Made by a program: the position numbers and the translations under genes. From Flavobacterium filum DSM 17961 (GTDB taxonomy: Bacteria > Bacteroidota > Bacteroidia > Flavobacteriales > Flavobacteriaceae), in contig NZ_AUDM01000005.1 in the NCBI RefSeq assembly GCF_000425465.1, forward strand, positions 1-64,000: a stretch of DNA of 64,000 bases, written 5' to 3'. The notes under the pieces were generated by a model. It worked only from the letters and a program-made list of their open reading frames with translations. It did no database searches and was not told where the DNA came from. Shown one piece after another: positions 17,485 to 25,670 of this stretch (position 1 is its first letter; every line of letters begins with the position of its first letter).

Positions 17485-18639
17485 ATGCCATTTTATCATC
17501 AATTAGGGAGTATTCCTCCCAAACGACATACACAATTCAGAAAGCCCGACGGTGAGCTTTATTACGAACAATTGTTTGGAACAGTTGGTTTTGACGGAAT
17601 GTATTCTAATATGTATCACATCCATCGACCGACACAAGTTAAAGAAATTCGCAAGCAATATTCTGTAGCACCCAATGTGGTTAAAGCCAATAACATGCAA
17701 TCCTATAAATTGCACGGTTTTGATGTTACTCCAGAAAAAGATTATTTGGAAAGCCGTAAAATCGTATTGACCAATTCGGATTGTCATATTACGTTGGCCG
17801 CTCCTCAAAACAGAACTCAAGATTATTTTTATAAAAACACCGATTCCGATGAAATGATTTTCATTCACAAAGGAAGCGGAAAACTTCGCACTTTTTTAGG
17901 TAATATCGATTTTAAATACGGTGATTATTTATTGATTCCTCGTGGAATTATCTATAAAATTGATTTTGACACAGACGATAATCGCTTATTTATTGTAGAA
18001 TCCAGACGGCCTATTTACACCCCAAAACGGTATCGTAATTGGTTTGGTCAATTGTTAGAGCATTCACCTTATTGCGAACGCGATTTACGTCGCCCAACCG
18101 AATTGGAAACCTATGACGAGTTGGGAGATTTTGTAATTAAAGTGAAAAAAAGAGATGAAATTATAGAAATGGTTTATGCCTCTCATCCTTTTGATGTGGT
18201 GGGTTATGATGGGTACAATTATCCGTATGCCTTTTCCATTCACGATTTTGAACCGATAACAGGTAGAATACACCAACCGCCACCGGTACATCAAACTTTT
18301 GAAACCGATGCTTTTGTAGTGTGTTCGTTTGTGCCGAGATTGTATGATTATCATCCACTTTCTATTCCGGCTCCTTATAATCATAGCAATATTGACAGTG
18401 ATGAGGTGTTGTATTATGTAGATGGAGATTTTATGAGTAGAAACGATGTGAAACCGGGGAATATATCGTTGCATCCGGCGGGTATTCCGCATGGTCCACA
18501 TCCTGGAGCGTATGAACGCAGTATCGGAAAAACCGAAACGAAAGAATTAGCCGTGATGGTTGATACCTTTAAACCTTTGATGGTAACAGATGAAGCGATG
18601 AAAGTGGCGGATGAGAAGTATTACCAATCGTGGCTTTGA
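17485..18639 (+). CDS. hmgA: Homogentisate 1,2-dioxygenase
   Basis: The enzyme opens the ring of homogentisate to maleylacetoacetate in tyrosine and phenylalanine breakdown. The 384-aa protein has the double cupin fold of the family; likely iron ligands are H300, E307 and H336 in the segments PYNHSNIDSDE and HPAGIPHGPHPG. The N-terminal stretch (YHQLGSIPPKRHTQFRKPDG) matches the family start, supporting ATG 17485. hppD, which makes its substrate, lies 690 bp downstream on the same strand, but a four-helix-bundle gene and repeat arrays separate them. Confidence 0.95.
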   Translation: MPFYHQLGSIPPKRHTQFRKPDGELYYEQLFGTVGFDGMYSNMYHIHRPTQVKEIRKQYSVAPNVVKANNMQSYKLHGFDVTPEKDYLESRKIVLTNSDCHITLAAPQNRTQDYFYKNTDSDEMIFIHKGSGKLRTFLGNIDFKYGDYLLIPRGIIYKIDFDTDDNRLFIVESRRPIYTPKRYRNWFGQLLEHSPYCERDLRRPTELETYDELGDFVIKVKKRDEIIEMVYASHPFDVVGYDGYNYPYAFSIHDFEPITGRIHQPPPVHQTFETDAFVVCSFVPRLYDYHPLSIPAPYNHSNIDSDEVLYYVDGDFMSRNDVKPGNISLHPAGIPHGPHPGAYERSIGKTETKELAVMVDTFKPLMVTDEAMKVADEKYYQSWL

Positions 18640-18640
18640 T

Positions 18641-18680
18641 AATTTGTCAATTTGTCAATTCGGCAATTTGTCAATGAGGG
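18641..18680. repeat. 8-bp tandem array after hmgA
   Basis: Five units based on AATTTGTC (variants AATTCGGC, AATGAGGG) start two bases after the hmgA stop codon. A shorter phase-matched patch (AATCAGTC AATTGACA CATTAATT) follows at about 18752-18777, just before the four-helix-bundle gene. Confidence 0.9.
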
Positions 18681-18784
18681 GTAATAGTAATTAAGATATT
18701 AGAAATTATATTTAAAAAATCACATTTATAATTTAAAAACATTTGTAAACAAATCAGTCAATTGACACATTAATTTTATAAGCC

Positions 18785-19150
18785 ATGATAACATTTAAAG
18801 AAAAGTACAAGGATAATTTAATTCTTGTAAAATCATTTGAGTTTGCCAAGAAGATTGTTTTATACACCGAAAAATTAGAGGAAAACAAAAAGTTTGTTGT
18901 TGCTAATCAACTGCTTAAGTCCGGTACATCAATAGGAGCAAACATAAAAGAAGCTCAAAACGCTCAAAGCAAAGCCGATTTCATTCATAAATTTAAAATT
19001 GCCATGAAAGAAGCTGATGAAACCGAATTTTGGTTGTTTTTATGCAATGAACTGCAACGTTATCCTGACACAGAAGAATTGTTAGTAGAGTTATTTGATA
19101 TTTTAAAAATTACAAATAAAATTATTGCAACTTCAAAAATTAATAAATAA
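18785..19150 (+). CDS. Four-helix-bundle protein (S23/IVP family)
   Basis: The 121-aa product matches the family first found in intervening sequences of 23S rRNA genes: a K-SFEFAKKIV-type first helix, then NQLLKSGTSIGANIKEAQNAQSKADFI-type second and third helices, written here in short pieces (QLLKSGTSIGANI, EAQNAQSKADFIHK). The role of free-standing copies is unknown; interaction with nucleic acid is often suspected. It sits between hmgA and hppD and is bracketed by 8-bp-period arrays, which suggests that it entered as a small cassette. Composition is AT-rich like other accessory genes here. Confidence 0.88.
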   Translation: MITFKEKYKDNLILVKSFEFAKKIVLYTEKLEENKKFVVANQLLKSGTSIGANIKEAQNAQSKADFIHKFKIAMKEADETEFWLFLCNELQRYPDTEELLVELFDILKITNKIIATSKINK

Positions 19151-19331
19151 AGTTTAAGCCAATTGGTTGATGAAATGTAAATTTTACCAGTTTTCTAAAT
19201 TGACACATCGACACATTAACCAATTGACAAATTAAAAAAAAAGTTTAACCCAATTGGTTATTGAAATGCAATTTCAGCAGTTTTCTAAATTGACACATTG
19301 CCACATTAACCAATTGCCACATTAAAAAATT
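19151..19331. repeat. Tandem duplication of a ~91-bp leader before hppD
   Basis: Two diverged copies, 19151-19241 and 19242-about 19331, share AGTTTAA(G/C)CCAATTGGTT, CAGTTTTCTAAATTGACAC and CACATTAACCAATTG at matching places. Each copy ends with an 8-bp-period array (AATTGACA CATCGACA; AATTGACA CATTGCCA) and an A-rich tail. The second copy ends at the hppD start codon, so the unit may be an old hppD leader that was duplicated. Confidence 0.88.
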
Positions 19332-20492
19332 ATGTCACAAGAAATAAAATCAGTAGAATACGGACTAGAAAAAATATTTGAAGGAGCTCAAGATTTTCTT
19401 CCTTTAATGGGAACCGATTATGTAGAGTTTTATGTTGGAAATGCCAAACAAGCGGCTCATTTTTACAAAACAGCTTTTGGATTTCAATCCTTGGCCTATG
19501 CCGGATTGGAAACTGGCGTAAAAGATCGAGCTTCGTATGTGTTGAAGCAAGATAAAATCCGATTGGTATTAACCACTGCTTTAAAAAGCGATTCGCCAAT
19601 TGGCGAACATGTGAAAAAACATGGAGATGGAGTCAAAATCGTGGCGTTATGGGTAGAAGACGCACGTAAATCATTTGAAGAAACCACTAAAAGAGGAGCT
19701 AGAGTTTTCATGGAGCCTACGGTTGAAACGGATGAACATGGCGAAGTAATTCGTGCTGGAATTTACACGTACGGCGAAACCGTTCATCTATTCGTTGAAC
19801 GCAAAAATTATAATGGCACTTTCCTTCCGGGGTATAAGGAATGGAAATCGGATTACAATCCGACTCCGGTAGGGTTGAAATATGTAGATCACATGGTAGG
19901 AAATGTGGGTTGGAATGAAATGAATACGTGGGTAAAATGGTATGAAGATGTCATGGGATTTGTGAATTTCTTATCGTTTGACGACAAACAGATTACCACA
20001 GAATATTCCGCTTTAATGAGTAAAGTGATGAGTAACGGTAATGGTAGAATTAAATTCCCTATCAATGAACCGGCAGAAGGAAAGAAAAAATCACAAATTG
20101 AAGAATATTTAGATTTTTATGAAGGTCCGGGAGTGCAGCACATTGCTGTAGCTACTGATGATATCATTTCTACGGTAGCTGAAATGCGTAAAAGAGGTGT
20201 GGAGTTTTTGAGTACGCCTCCACAAGCGTATTATGATGCCATTCCGGAACGGTTAAAAGACCACATGTCTAAATTCAAGGAAGACATCAACGAACTTCAG
20301 AAATTGGGCATTATGATTGATGCTGATGAGGAAGGTTATTTGTTACAAATATTCACCAAACCGGTGGAAGACCGACCAACTTTATTCTTTGAAATCATCC
20401 AACGGATGGGAGCCAGAGGATTTGGAGCCGGAAATTTCAAAGCGTTGTTTGAAAGTATCGAACGTGAGCAAGCGTTAAGAGGAACATTATAA
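19332..20492 (+). CDS. hppD: 4-hydroxyphenylpyruvate dioxygenase
   Basis: HPPD converts 4-hydroxyphenylpyruvate to homogentisate. The 386-aa protein has two vicinal-oxygen-chelate domains; the C-terminal one carries the iron ligands H187 (VDHMVGNV), H270 (GVQHIAVATDD) and E354 (FFEIIQRMGARGFGAGNFKA begins with it). The C-terminal GFGAGNFKALFESIE helix is diagnostic. The start codon directly abuts the duplicated leader. With hmgA it forms the upper homogentisate pathway; the later steps are not in this window. A terminator follows at 20514. Confidence 0.96.
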   Translation: MSQEIKSVEYGLEKIFEGAQDFLPLMGTDYVEFYVGNAKQAAHFYKTAFGFQSLAYAGLETGVKDRASYVLKQDKIRLVLTTALKSDSPIGEHVKKHGDGVKIVALWVEDARKSFEETTKRGARVFMEPTVETDEHGEVIRAGIYTYGETVHLFVERKNYNGTFLPGYKEWKSDYNPTPVGLKYVDHMVGNVGWNEMNTWVKWYEDVMGFVNFLSFDDKQITTEYSALMSKVMSNGNGRIKFPINEPAEGKKKSQIEEYLDFYEGPGVQHIAVATDDIISTVAEMRKRGVEFLSTPPQAYYDAIPERLKDHMSKFKEDINELQKLGIMIDADEEGYLLQIFTKPVEDRPTLFFEIIQRMGARGFGAGNFKALFESIEREQALRGTL

Positions 20493-20513
20493 ATCAAAAT
20501 TTAATTAAAATTT

Positions 20514-20557
20514 CCGTTAGGTAGTTGTTTTTGAAACGATTACCGAACGGTTTTTTT
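20514..20557 (+). terminator. Terminator after hppD
   Basis: CCGTTAGGTA (20514-20523) pairs with TACCGAACGG (20541-20550) with one mismatch, followed by seven T. Confidence 0.8.
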
Positions 20558-20714
20558 ATGAAATGGTGTAAAGTTTGTCAAATTATAGTAACAAGTTAGA
20601 AACAAAAACAGCTTAAAATTACGAATAATGAAATTTTAACCTATCAAAGCAGTGGTTTTTTGTCAAAATAGTGTTAAAGTAAAAAAATGAATAAATATTT
20701 CGCAACAAACGAAT

Positions 20715-20836
20715 TATCTTTGCACTCGCAAAAAGGAGGAGTGGTTACCTCCTTGGAGTAATGTAAATTTTCATAATTTATAGTTTTTTGGTTAGTTAAT
20801 TAGCATACAGCCCAATTGGAAACAGTTGGGCTTTGT
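20715..20836 (+). ncRNA. Candidate small RNA with own promoter and terminator
   Basis: TATCTTTG at 20715-20722 is a perfect -7 box. About 10 bp later comes a perfect hairpin, AAGGAGG (20733-20739) with CCTCCTT (20748-20754). The transcript would end at a hairpin of AGCCCAA (20809-20815) with TTGGGCT (20826-20832) and a T-rich tail. No gene overlaps. The predicted RNA is about 105 nt, with an AT-rich unstructured middle. I do not recognise it as a known family. An alternative is a long leader, but the next gene starts 315 bp beyond the terminator. Confidence 0.5.
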
Positions 20837-21150
20837 GTTTTGTGTTGTTTGGTAATGTGTCAATGAGACAATTAGTTTTACAACAAATCATTTCATTTGG
20901 ATATGGTTTAGGAGGAAAGATTTTGTTATTTTTAGTGAGAGGAGAGGAATGTGGGAGTTTATGAAAAAGTGTTTTTCGGTTTTTAAATTGTTTTACTAAA
21001 CAAGGGACTCTGCTGACTAAAATAAATTAATCTTACTTTGGTATTTATTAAAATTTTTTTACTTTTAATATTTTAAGCAGAAATTATTTGTTAATTAAAT
21101 AAGCATTTAATATTTTTACATTTAATTAACCAATAAAAACTTATTTGTTT
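20837..21150. other. Gap before the M43 protease gene
   Basis: Very AT-rich, no gene seen. A short 8-bp-period patch (TAATGTGT CAATGAGA CAATTAGT) lies at about 20852-20876. No clear -7 box is visible; the promoter of the protease gene must be in the last 100 bp. Confidence 0.5.
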
Positions 21151-22899
21151 ATGAAGAATTATTACAATTTATTTGTTTATTTGTTTATTTGTTTAGCTAG
21201 ATTAAATGCTCAAGAATGTGGTTTTGTTGATACTGAAAATTATCAAACTTACGACCAATATCATTTTAATAGGAGTTCAGCAAATGTAGATATACATTGT
21301 ATAAATGTTTGTTTTAGAATTGTAAGAGATAATAATGGTGCGAATGCCGCCATTAATCCAAACATTATTCCTCAGGTTTTGTCTGAAATGAATTCTAAAT
21401 TTAATCCTCACGGAATTTATTTCAACCAAGTAGGTACTTTTGACTACATTAACAGTACAAATTACAATAATTATTTGCAAGGAAGTAGTCCTGCAAATAT
21501 TCCTAATTGTTTAAATATTTATTTTATCAAAAATTTTAATCATAATCCATCATTAGGTGGTATAGCAACTTTTGGAACTTTAAGAGTAACTATTAAAGGA
21601 ATTCACGCCACAAATGACTGTACTGTTTCACATGAAGTAGGTCATGCTTTAAATCTTAGACATACTTTCAGATGTACTTCAACAGCGAATGGTTTTAATG
21701 CAAGTTGTGCAGAAAACCCTTTTAATTCTGTTGAATGTCATATTAGAGGTGATTTAGTTTGTGATACACCTGCTGATTATACAACAATGGGCGGAAACAG
21801 TAATGTAAACAATCCATATGGTTTGAATAATTACAATCCAGACAAGAAAAATATAATGTCATATTGGATAGGTAAGCAACATTTTTCACCCGGTCAAGGC
21901 GAAAGAATGTTTAGTTCTATTACTGGAGCTCCAGAATTACAAAGCATTCGCTCTTACAATTGTGCAAATGTTGTTGGACCTTCAAAAATATGTCGTTCGG
22001 GTAGGATAGATTCTTATAGAGTTTCTGTGGCTCCTATTGGCACACCAACTTATAATTGGAGTGTAAGTGGATGTTTGCAAATTATTGGTTCCTCAACAAA
22101 TTCTTCTGTTAATATTACTAGAACATTACCAAGTACATCTAATTCTACTATTAGCGTAACCATTAATGGAAGTATAGTAAAAACGAAAACAATTCGAACA
22201 AGATGTCTTTTTGGTGTTTTCAGAATGGCTGGACTTTATGATTGGGTAAGTAAGGATTATGGAGATATGGGTTTAATAATTCCAATAGATCCAGAGGATG
22301 AAGATTTAGATGATCCAGTTGTAAAGTATATGTGGGAAATTCATGAGCAGGAAAGTGAACCAACTGCATTAAATAGTGAAAATATAAAACCTTATTTTGT
22401 TGGAGCTCTACCTAATGAAAAAAATATTTTTACTAGTTCAACAAATCAAGCTATTGTTAATTGGGGTAATATTTCAAAAAGTTATTTGATAACTTGTCAT
22501 GAAATAACACAGTCTGGTGAAAAGTATTTAATAAGTGAAAATTATGTTGATGTTGGGGATCCTAAAAACAACCCTTGTTTTAAAAATAACATTCAATCTA
22601 TCATTGCCCCAAACCCTGTTAGAAACGGTTTAATTAATGTTATAGTTCAAAAACCTGAAAATACTTCACCGTGCAATTATAAAGATTTGGAACAACCTCA
22701 GTTTTTTAACAGTGAGTTAGATAAAGTTAATAATTCAATTACTATTTTTGACTATCAAGGCAATGAGATATATAGAAATGTATTTGAAACAAATGAATTC
22801 ACAATTGAAAATGTTAACTTAATAAGCGGTAATAATTATGTGGTGAATTTATTTACCAACGAAGGTGGTTTTAATCAACAAGTAATAATAGCAGAATAA
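21151..22899 (+). CDS. Secreted M43-type zinc metalloprotease, T9SS cargo
   Basis: The 582-aa protein has a signal peptide ending near LNAQE, a metzincin zinc motif HEVGHALNLRH (H161, E162, H165, H171) and the Met-turn NIMSYW, the pattern of pappalysin-like M43 peptidases. Many cysteines in the catalytic domain suggest disulfides. The C-terminal 90 residues (IIAPNPVRNG, then ITIFDYQGNEIYRN, ending in VVNLFTNEGG) look like a type A T9SS sorting domain, so the enzyme should cross the outer membrane. ATG 21151 is preferred over an in-frame TTG two codons earlier. Two small lipoprotein genes follow within 11 bp gaps. The segment is more AT-rich than the neighbouring core genes. Confidence 0.88.
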   Translation: MKNYYNLFVYLFICLARLNAQECGFVDTENYQTYDQYHFNRSSANVDIHCINVCFRIVRDNNGANAAINPNIIPQVLSEMNSKFNPHGIYFNQVGTFDYINSTNYNNYLQGSSPANIPNCLNIYFIKNFNHNPSLGGIATFGTLRVTIKGIHATNDCTVSHEVGHALNLRHTFRCTSTANGFNASCAENPFNSVECHIRGDLVCDTPADYTTMGGNSNVNNPYGLNNYNPDKKNIMSYWIGKQHFSPGQGERMFSSITGAPELQSIRSYNCANVVGPSKICRSGRIDSYRVSVAPIGTPTYNWSVSGCLQIIGSSTNSSVNITRTLPSTSNSTISVTINGSIVKTKTIRTRCLFGVFRMAGLYDWVSKDYGDMGLIIPIDPEDEDLDDPVVKYMWEIHEQESEPTALNSENIKPYFVGALPNEKNIFTSSTNQAIVNWGNISKSYLITCHEITQSGEKYLISENYVDVGDPKNNPCFKNNIQSIIAPNPVRNGLINVIVQKPENTSPCNYKDLEQPQFFNSELDKVNNSITIFDYQGNEIYRNVFETNEFTIENVNLISGNNYVVNLFTNEGGFNQQVIIAE

Positions 22900-22906
22900 A
22901 TTAAAT

Positions 22907-23326
22907 ATGAAAAAAATAATAATTTTGATACTTTTTGTATCATTAGGTTGTTCAGATAGTGAAGACAATTCAAATGGTTTGATGATGAATAAAATTGTTG
23001 GAGATTGGAAATTAGTGGGTTACTATGATGATGAAGAAGATCCCGAAACGGGTTTTAATTATCATACAGTTGAAAATGGTTTTGAAACTACTTTTAGACA
23101 AAACAAAACTTTTGAAACAACATTTATACCTTCTGAAACATATAGTGGAAAATTTAACATTGCAAATGATTCAATTCTAACTTTTAATTATACTATTACG
23201 CCATCAGGCATATCAAACCCGGAACGATTTAAAATTCTTATACTTAATGATAATGTACTAGAATATATCGCACCGGGAGCGATATTTGGGCCGCAATTGC
23301 GTTTAGAAAGAATCAATAATCCTTAA
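22907..23326 (+). CDS. Lipocalin-like lipoprotein (139 aa)
   Basis: A lipoprotein signal peptide ends in SLGC with the acylated cysteine at residue 15. The body starts KIVGDWKLVGYYDDEED and continues with alternating beta strands (FETTFRQNKTFETTF, GKFNIANDSILTFNY), the layout of small lipocalin-like lipoproteins of Bacteroidota. It follows the M43 protease gene by 7 bp. Ligand and role are unknown. It is a distant paralogue of the next gene. Confidence 0.75.
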   Translation: MKKIIILILFVSLGCSDSEDNSNGLMMNKIVGDWKLVGYYDDEEDPETGFNYHTVENGFETTFRQNKTFETTFIPSETYSGKFNIANDSILTFNYTITPSGISNPERFKILILNDNVLEYIAPGAIFGPQLRLERINNP

Positions 23327-23336
23327 TTATTTTCTT

Positions 23337-23765
23337 GTGAAATTTAGTTGTAAAAAGTATGCTTTTTTTGGTCTAATTTTTTTGGTCTTCGTCAATTGTT
23401 CTGATAACAATGATAAACAGACTTCATTTGATATTACTCCTATTTTAGGAAAATGGCAATATGTTGAGTATTTGGATTATGACCCACCAGGGCCATATTT
23501 AATTGATAATGGACCAATAATTGAATTAAAAGCAGATGGTACATTTGTATCTCCTGAAGTGCCCAATTATCCAAATGGAACTTTTAGTGTTTCATCCGAT
23601 AGTATTATAACTTTTACGTCTCGGTTGAATGAAACAACGTATAGTAAAAAGCAAAAAATTAATTTTTATTCTGAAACAGAAATGATTTTAGACAATGATT
23701 TATCACCTCCCGGTCAAATTGGATGCATAGAAGGTTGTGCAGAACGGTATGCTAAAGTTGATTAA
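23337..23765 (+). CDS. Lipocalin-like lipoprotein, paralogue (142 aa)
   Basis: The start appears to be GTG at 23337; no ATG lies near. The signal peptide ends in FVNC (cysteine 21). The body repeats the pattern of the preceding gene: ILGKWQYVEY, then ELKADGTFVS, GTFSVSSDSIITF. The two genes are 10 bp apart and share order and length, so they probably arose by duplication. A strong terminator follows at 23791, closing a three-gene operon with the M43 protease. Confidence 0.72.
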   Translation: MKFSCKKYAFFGLIFLVFVNCSDNNDKQTSFDITPILGKWQYVEYLDYDPPGPYLIDNGPIIELKADGTFVSPEVPNYPNGTFSVSSDSIITFTSRLNETTYSKKQKINFYSETEMILDNDLSPPGQIGCIEGCAERYAKVD

Positions 23766-23790
23766 AGTTTATCAATATAAACATGGAGTA

Positions 23791-23823
23791 ACCCGAAAAG
23801 TAAATTGCTTTTCGGGTTTTTTT
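23791..23823 (+). terminator. Terminator closing the M43 protease operon
   Basis: ACCCGAAAAG (23791-23800) pairs perfectly with CTTTTCGGGT (23808-23817), followed by T residues. Confidence 0.92.
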
Positions 23824-23900
23824 CTATTTCCACTTTTTTACTAGCCACAAGAAGGGTTCTCTTGAAATTAATACTAAGTTCTGCCAATCTTAAAGTTTTA

Positions 23901-24075
23901 AGATTGACTTTTCATTAACAAAACAACCCCCTCAAAAAATCATTAAAATTCAACCTTTTTTTGAGGTCTTTTTTAGATTTAGTTCATTTGGAACAGAAAT
24001 TGTAACGCCTTTTATCAAAAAGACGATATAACATGAAAAAATTACTTTTTTTTTACTGCTGTTATTATCACTACT
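23901..24075 (+). pseudogene. Displaced, decayed copy of the DUF3108 gene promoter and 5' end
   Basis: This segment matches 25496-25670 at a constant offset of 1594 bp, with roughly 10 mismatches in the best 130 bp. It includes the -33 region, a damaged -7 box (TTCATTTG where the functional copy has TACATTTG), the leader and the start MKKLL. A nine-T run then puts the copy out of frame and it stops after 16 codons. With a one-base change in the T-run the frame would continue as a Leu-rich signal peptide for about 24 codons. It is a relic left when the cassette at about 24.2-25.4 kb came to lie here. Confidence 0.85.
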
Positions 24076-24264
24076 CGCTTTAACAGCCCTTCACATAGCA
24101 TTTAAATAAATCATAATAATAAACATTACAATACTAATTGTTTCCTTTTGGTTGTACCTATTTGAAAAAAGTAAACTTTTAAGTATACTAAATTTTAATA
24201 AAATAAACATATAAATTTACTTATATGTTAAAAAGTAATATATTATGTTTACTATTTATTTAAA

Positions 24265-24289
24265 ATGTAAATAAATATGTTTACATTTG
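24265..24289 (+). promoter_or_regulatory. Promoter and palindromic operator of the mobile mystery pair
   Basis: TACATTTG at 24282-24289 is a -7 box 24 bp before the gene. ATGTAAA (24265-24271) and TTTACAT (24280-24286) form a perfect inverted repeat with an 8-bp spacer that overlaps the box. A partial ATGTTTAC copy lies at 24245-24252. The downstream XRE protein is the likely repressor. Confidence 0.65.
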
Positions 24290-24313
24290 TAGCGTTTTTT
24301 AAATAGAATTGTC

Positions 24314-24775
24314 ATGAGAAATCAAAAAAAATTATTAATTGAGCAATTGGATAGAAAGATAAAATCTTTCCAAAAAGCTGAAAATGTAATTATTCCCGAA
24401 AAAGGATGGATATATAGTATTAGAACGGCTTTAAATATGACGCTTGAACAATTGGGTGAACGATTAAATATTACCAAACAAGGAGTGAAAAAAATAGAAG
24501 AAAGAGAAGCAAATGAATCTATTTCTATACATTTACTCAAAGAAACAGCGAATGCACTGGATATGAAATTTGTTTATGGATTTGTTCCTAAGAAAGGTTC
24601 ATTAGAAAAACTCATAGAATATAAATCCGAAGAATTGGCTAGAAAAATTGTTTTACGAACAAATCACAATATGCAACTTGAGAATCAGGGCAATAGTGAA
24701 GAACAAATTCAAAAAGCAATAACAGATTTGGCAAGTGATATAAAACGAGAAATGCGGAGGTCATTATGGGATTAG
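24314..24775 (+). CDS. Mobile mystery protein A (XRE-type regulator)
   Basis: This 153-aa protein has a helix-turn-helix of the XRE/Cro type (MTLEQLGERLNITKQGVKKI) at about residues 36-56, within the family called mobile mystery protein A, which is always paired with the Fic protein B. It probably represses its own operon through the palindrome at 24265-24286 and may act as antitoxin to the Fic partner; the latter is inference. It overlaps the next gene by 10 bp. Composition is strongly AT-rich. Confidence 0.85.
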   Translation: MRNQKKLLIEQLDRKIKSFQKAENVIIPEKGWIYSIRTALNMTLEQLGERLNITKQGVKKIEEREANESISIHLLKETANALDMKFVYGFVPKKGSLEKLIEYKSEELARKIVLRTNHNMQLENQGNSEEQIQKAITDLASDIKREMRRSLWD

Positions 24776-25362
24776 ATTTAGAATACGAAGAAGGTCAAAC
24801 CCCTTTAAATGAAGAAGAAAAAGAAGGACTTTTAATAAAGACCATAACAACTCATGCGGAATTAGATGAATATGAACAGCTAAATATAGAAAATGCTATT
24901 GAATGGCTTTTAAAACAGAAGTTAAAAAAAGAAACGATTTTGACTGATCATTTTATAAAAGTATTGCACAAAAGAATGTTTGGTAAAGTTTGGAAATGGG
25001 CAGGGGAATTTAGACAATCAGAAAAAAATATTGGGGTAAAATGGATAAATATTTGGCATGATTTGAAAGTATTGTTTGACGATACAAATTATTGGATTGA
25101 TAACGCTACGTTTCCGCCAGATGAAATAGCAATTAGATTCAAGCATAGATTAGTCAACATCCATTGTTTTCCGAATGGAAATGGTCGGCATTCACGCTTG
25201 ATGGCGGATATAATTGTCGAATCTATTTTTAAAAAAGAAATTTTTTCATGGCATAGTTCTAATATGGTAAAAGCCGATGAAGTTAGAAAAGAGTATATTA
25301 AATCGATAAGACTAGCAGATAAAGGGAATATTGAACCATTAATAAAATTTGCTAGAACATAG
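24766..25362 (+). CDS. Mobile mystery protein B (Fic-domain protein)
   Basis: The 198-aa protein has a Fic core motif HCFPNGNGRHSR starting at H133, which matches HxFx(D/N)GNGRxxR; Fic enzymes transfer AMP or other nucleotide parts onto proteins. The catalytic histidine, the phosphate-binding GNGR and the following arginine are intact, so activity is expected. The upstream LHKRMFGKVWKWAGEFR segment is typical of the family. It is translationally coupled to the XRE gene. By context this is a toxin-antitoxin-like accessory pair that travels between genomes. Confidence 0.88.
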   Translation: MGLDLEYEEGQTPLNEEEKEGLLIKTITTHAELDEYEQLNIENAIEWLLKQKLKKETILTDHFIKVLHKRMFGKVWKWAGEFRQSEKNIGVKWINIWHDLKVLFDDTNYWIDNATFPPDEIAIRFKHRLVNIHCFPNGNGRHSRLMADIIVESIFKKEIFSWHSSNMVKADEVRKEYIKSIRLADKGNIEPLIKFART

Positions 25363-25495
25363 CGGCCTTAATGAAACCTTCCTTCAATAGAGACACAGAA
25401 CTTAAAGGCTTTGGGACTGGTTTACTTTTTCAGTTTTGATTTTTTTTAGAATTTCAAAATTTTTTATGAACAAATTCGAATCCCAATATTTATTG

Positions 25496-25670
25496 AGATT
25501 AACTTGAAGCAACAAAACAATACCTTCAAAAAATCATTAAAATTCAACCTTTTTTTGAGGTCATTTTTAGTTTTAGTACATTTGGAACAGAAATTGTAAC
25601 GCCTTTTATCAAAAAGACGATATTGTATGAAAAAATTACTGTTTTTACTGCTGTTTTTTATCACTTCCGG
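25496..25670 (+). repeat. Functional partner of the displaced 5' copy
   Basis: Direct repeat of 23901-24075. It contains the intact promoter and the first codons of the DUF3108 gene. The two copies flank the mobile mystery pair. Confidence 0.85.
25555..25584 (+). promoter_or_regulatory. Promoter of the DUF3108-kynA operon
   Basis: TTG at 25555-25557 within a T-run, a 19-bp spacer and TACATTTG at 25577-25584 form a full -33/-7 promoter. The leader is about 40 nt. Confidence 0.8.

Noticed and set aside
17503..18501. Long antisense frames opposite hmgA
   Set aside because: They are shadows of a strongly supported gene and lack any recognisable domain.
24033..24083. Short leader peptide gene for the mobile mystery operon
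   Set aside because: It is the frameshifted relic of the DUF3108 signal peptide and its promoter box is damaged.
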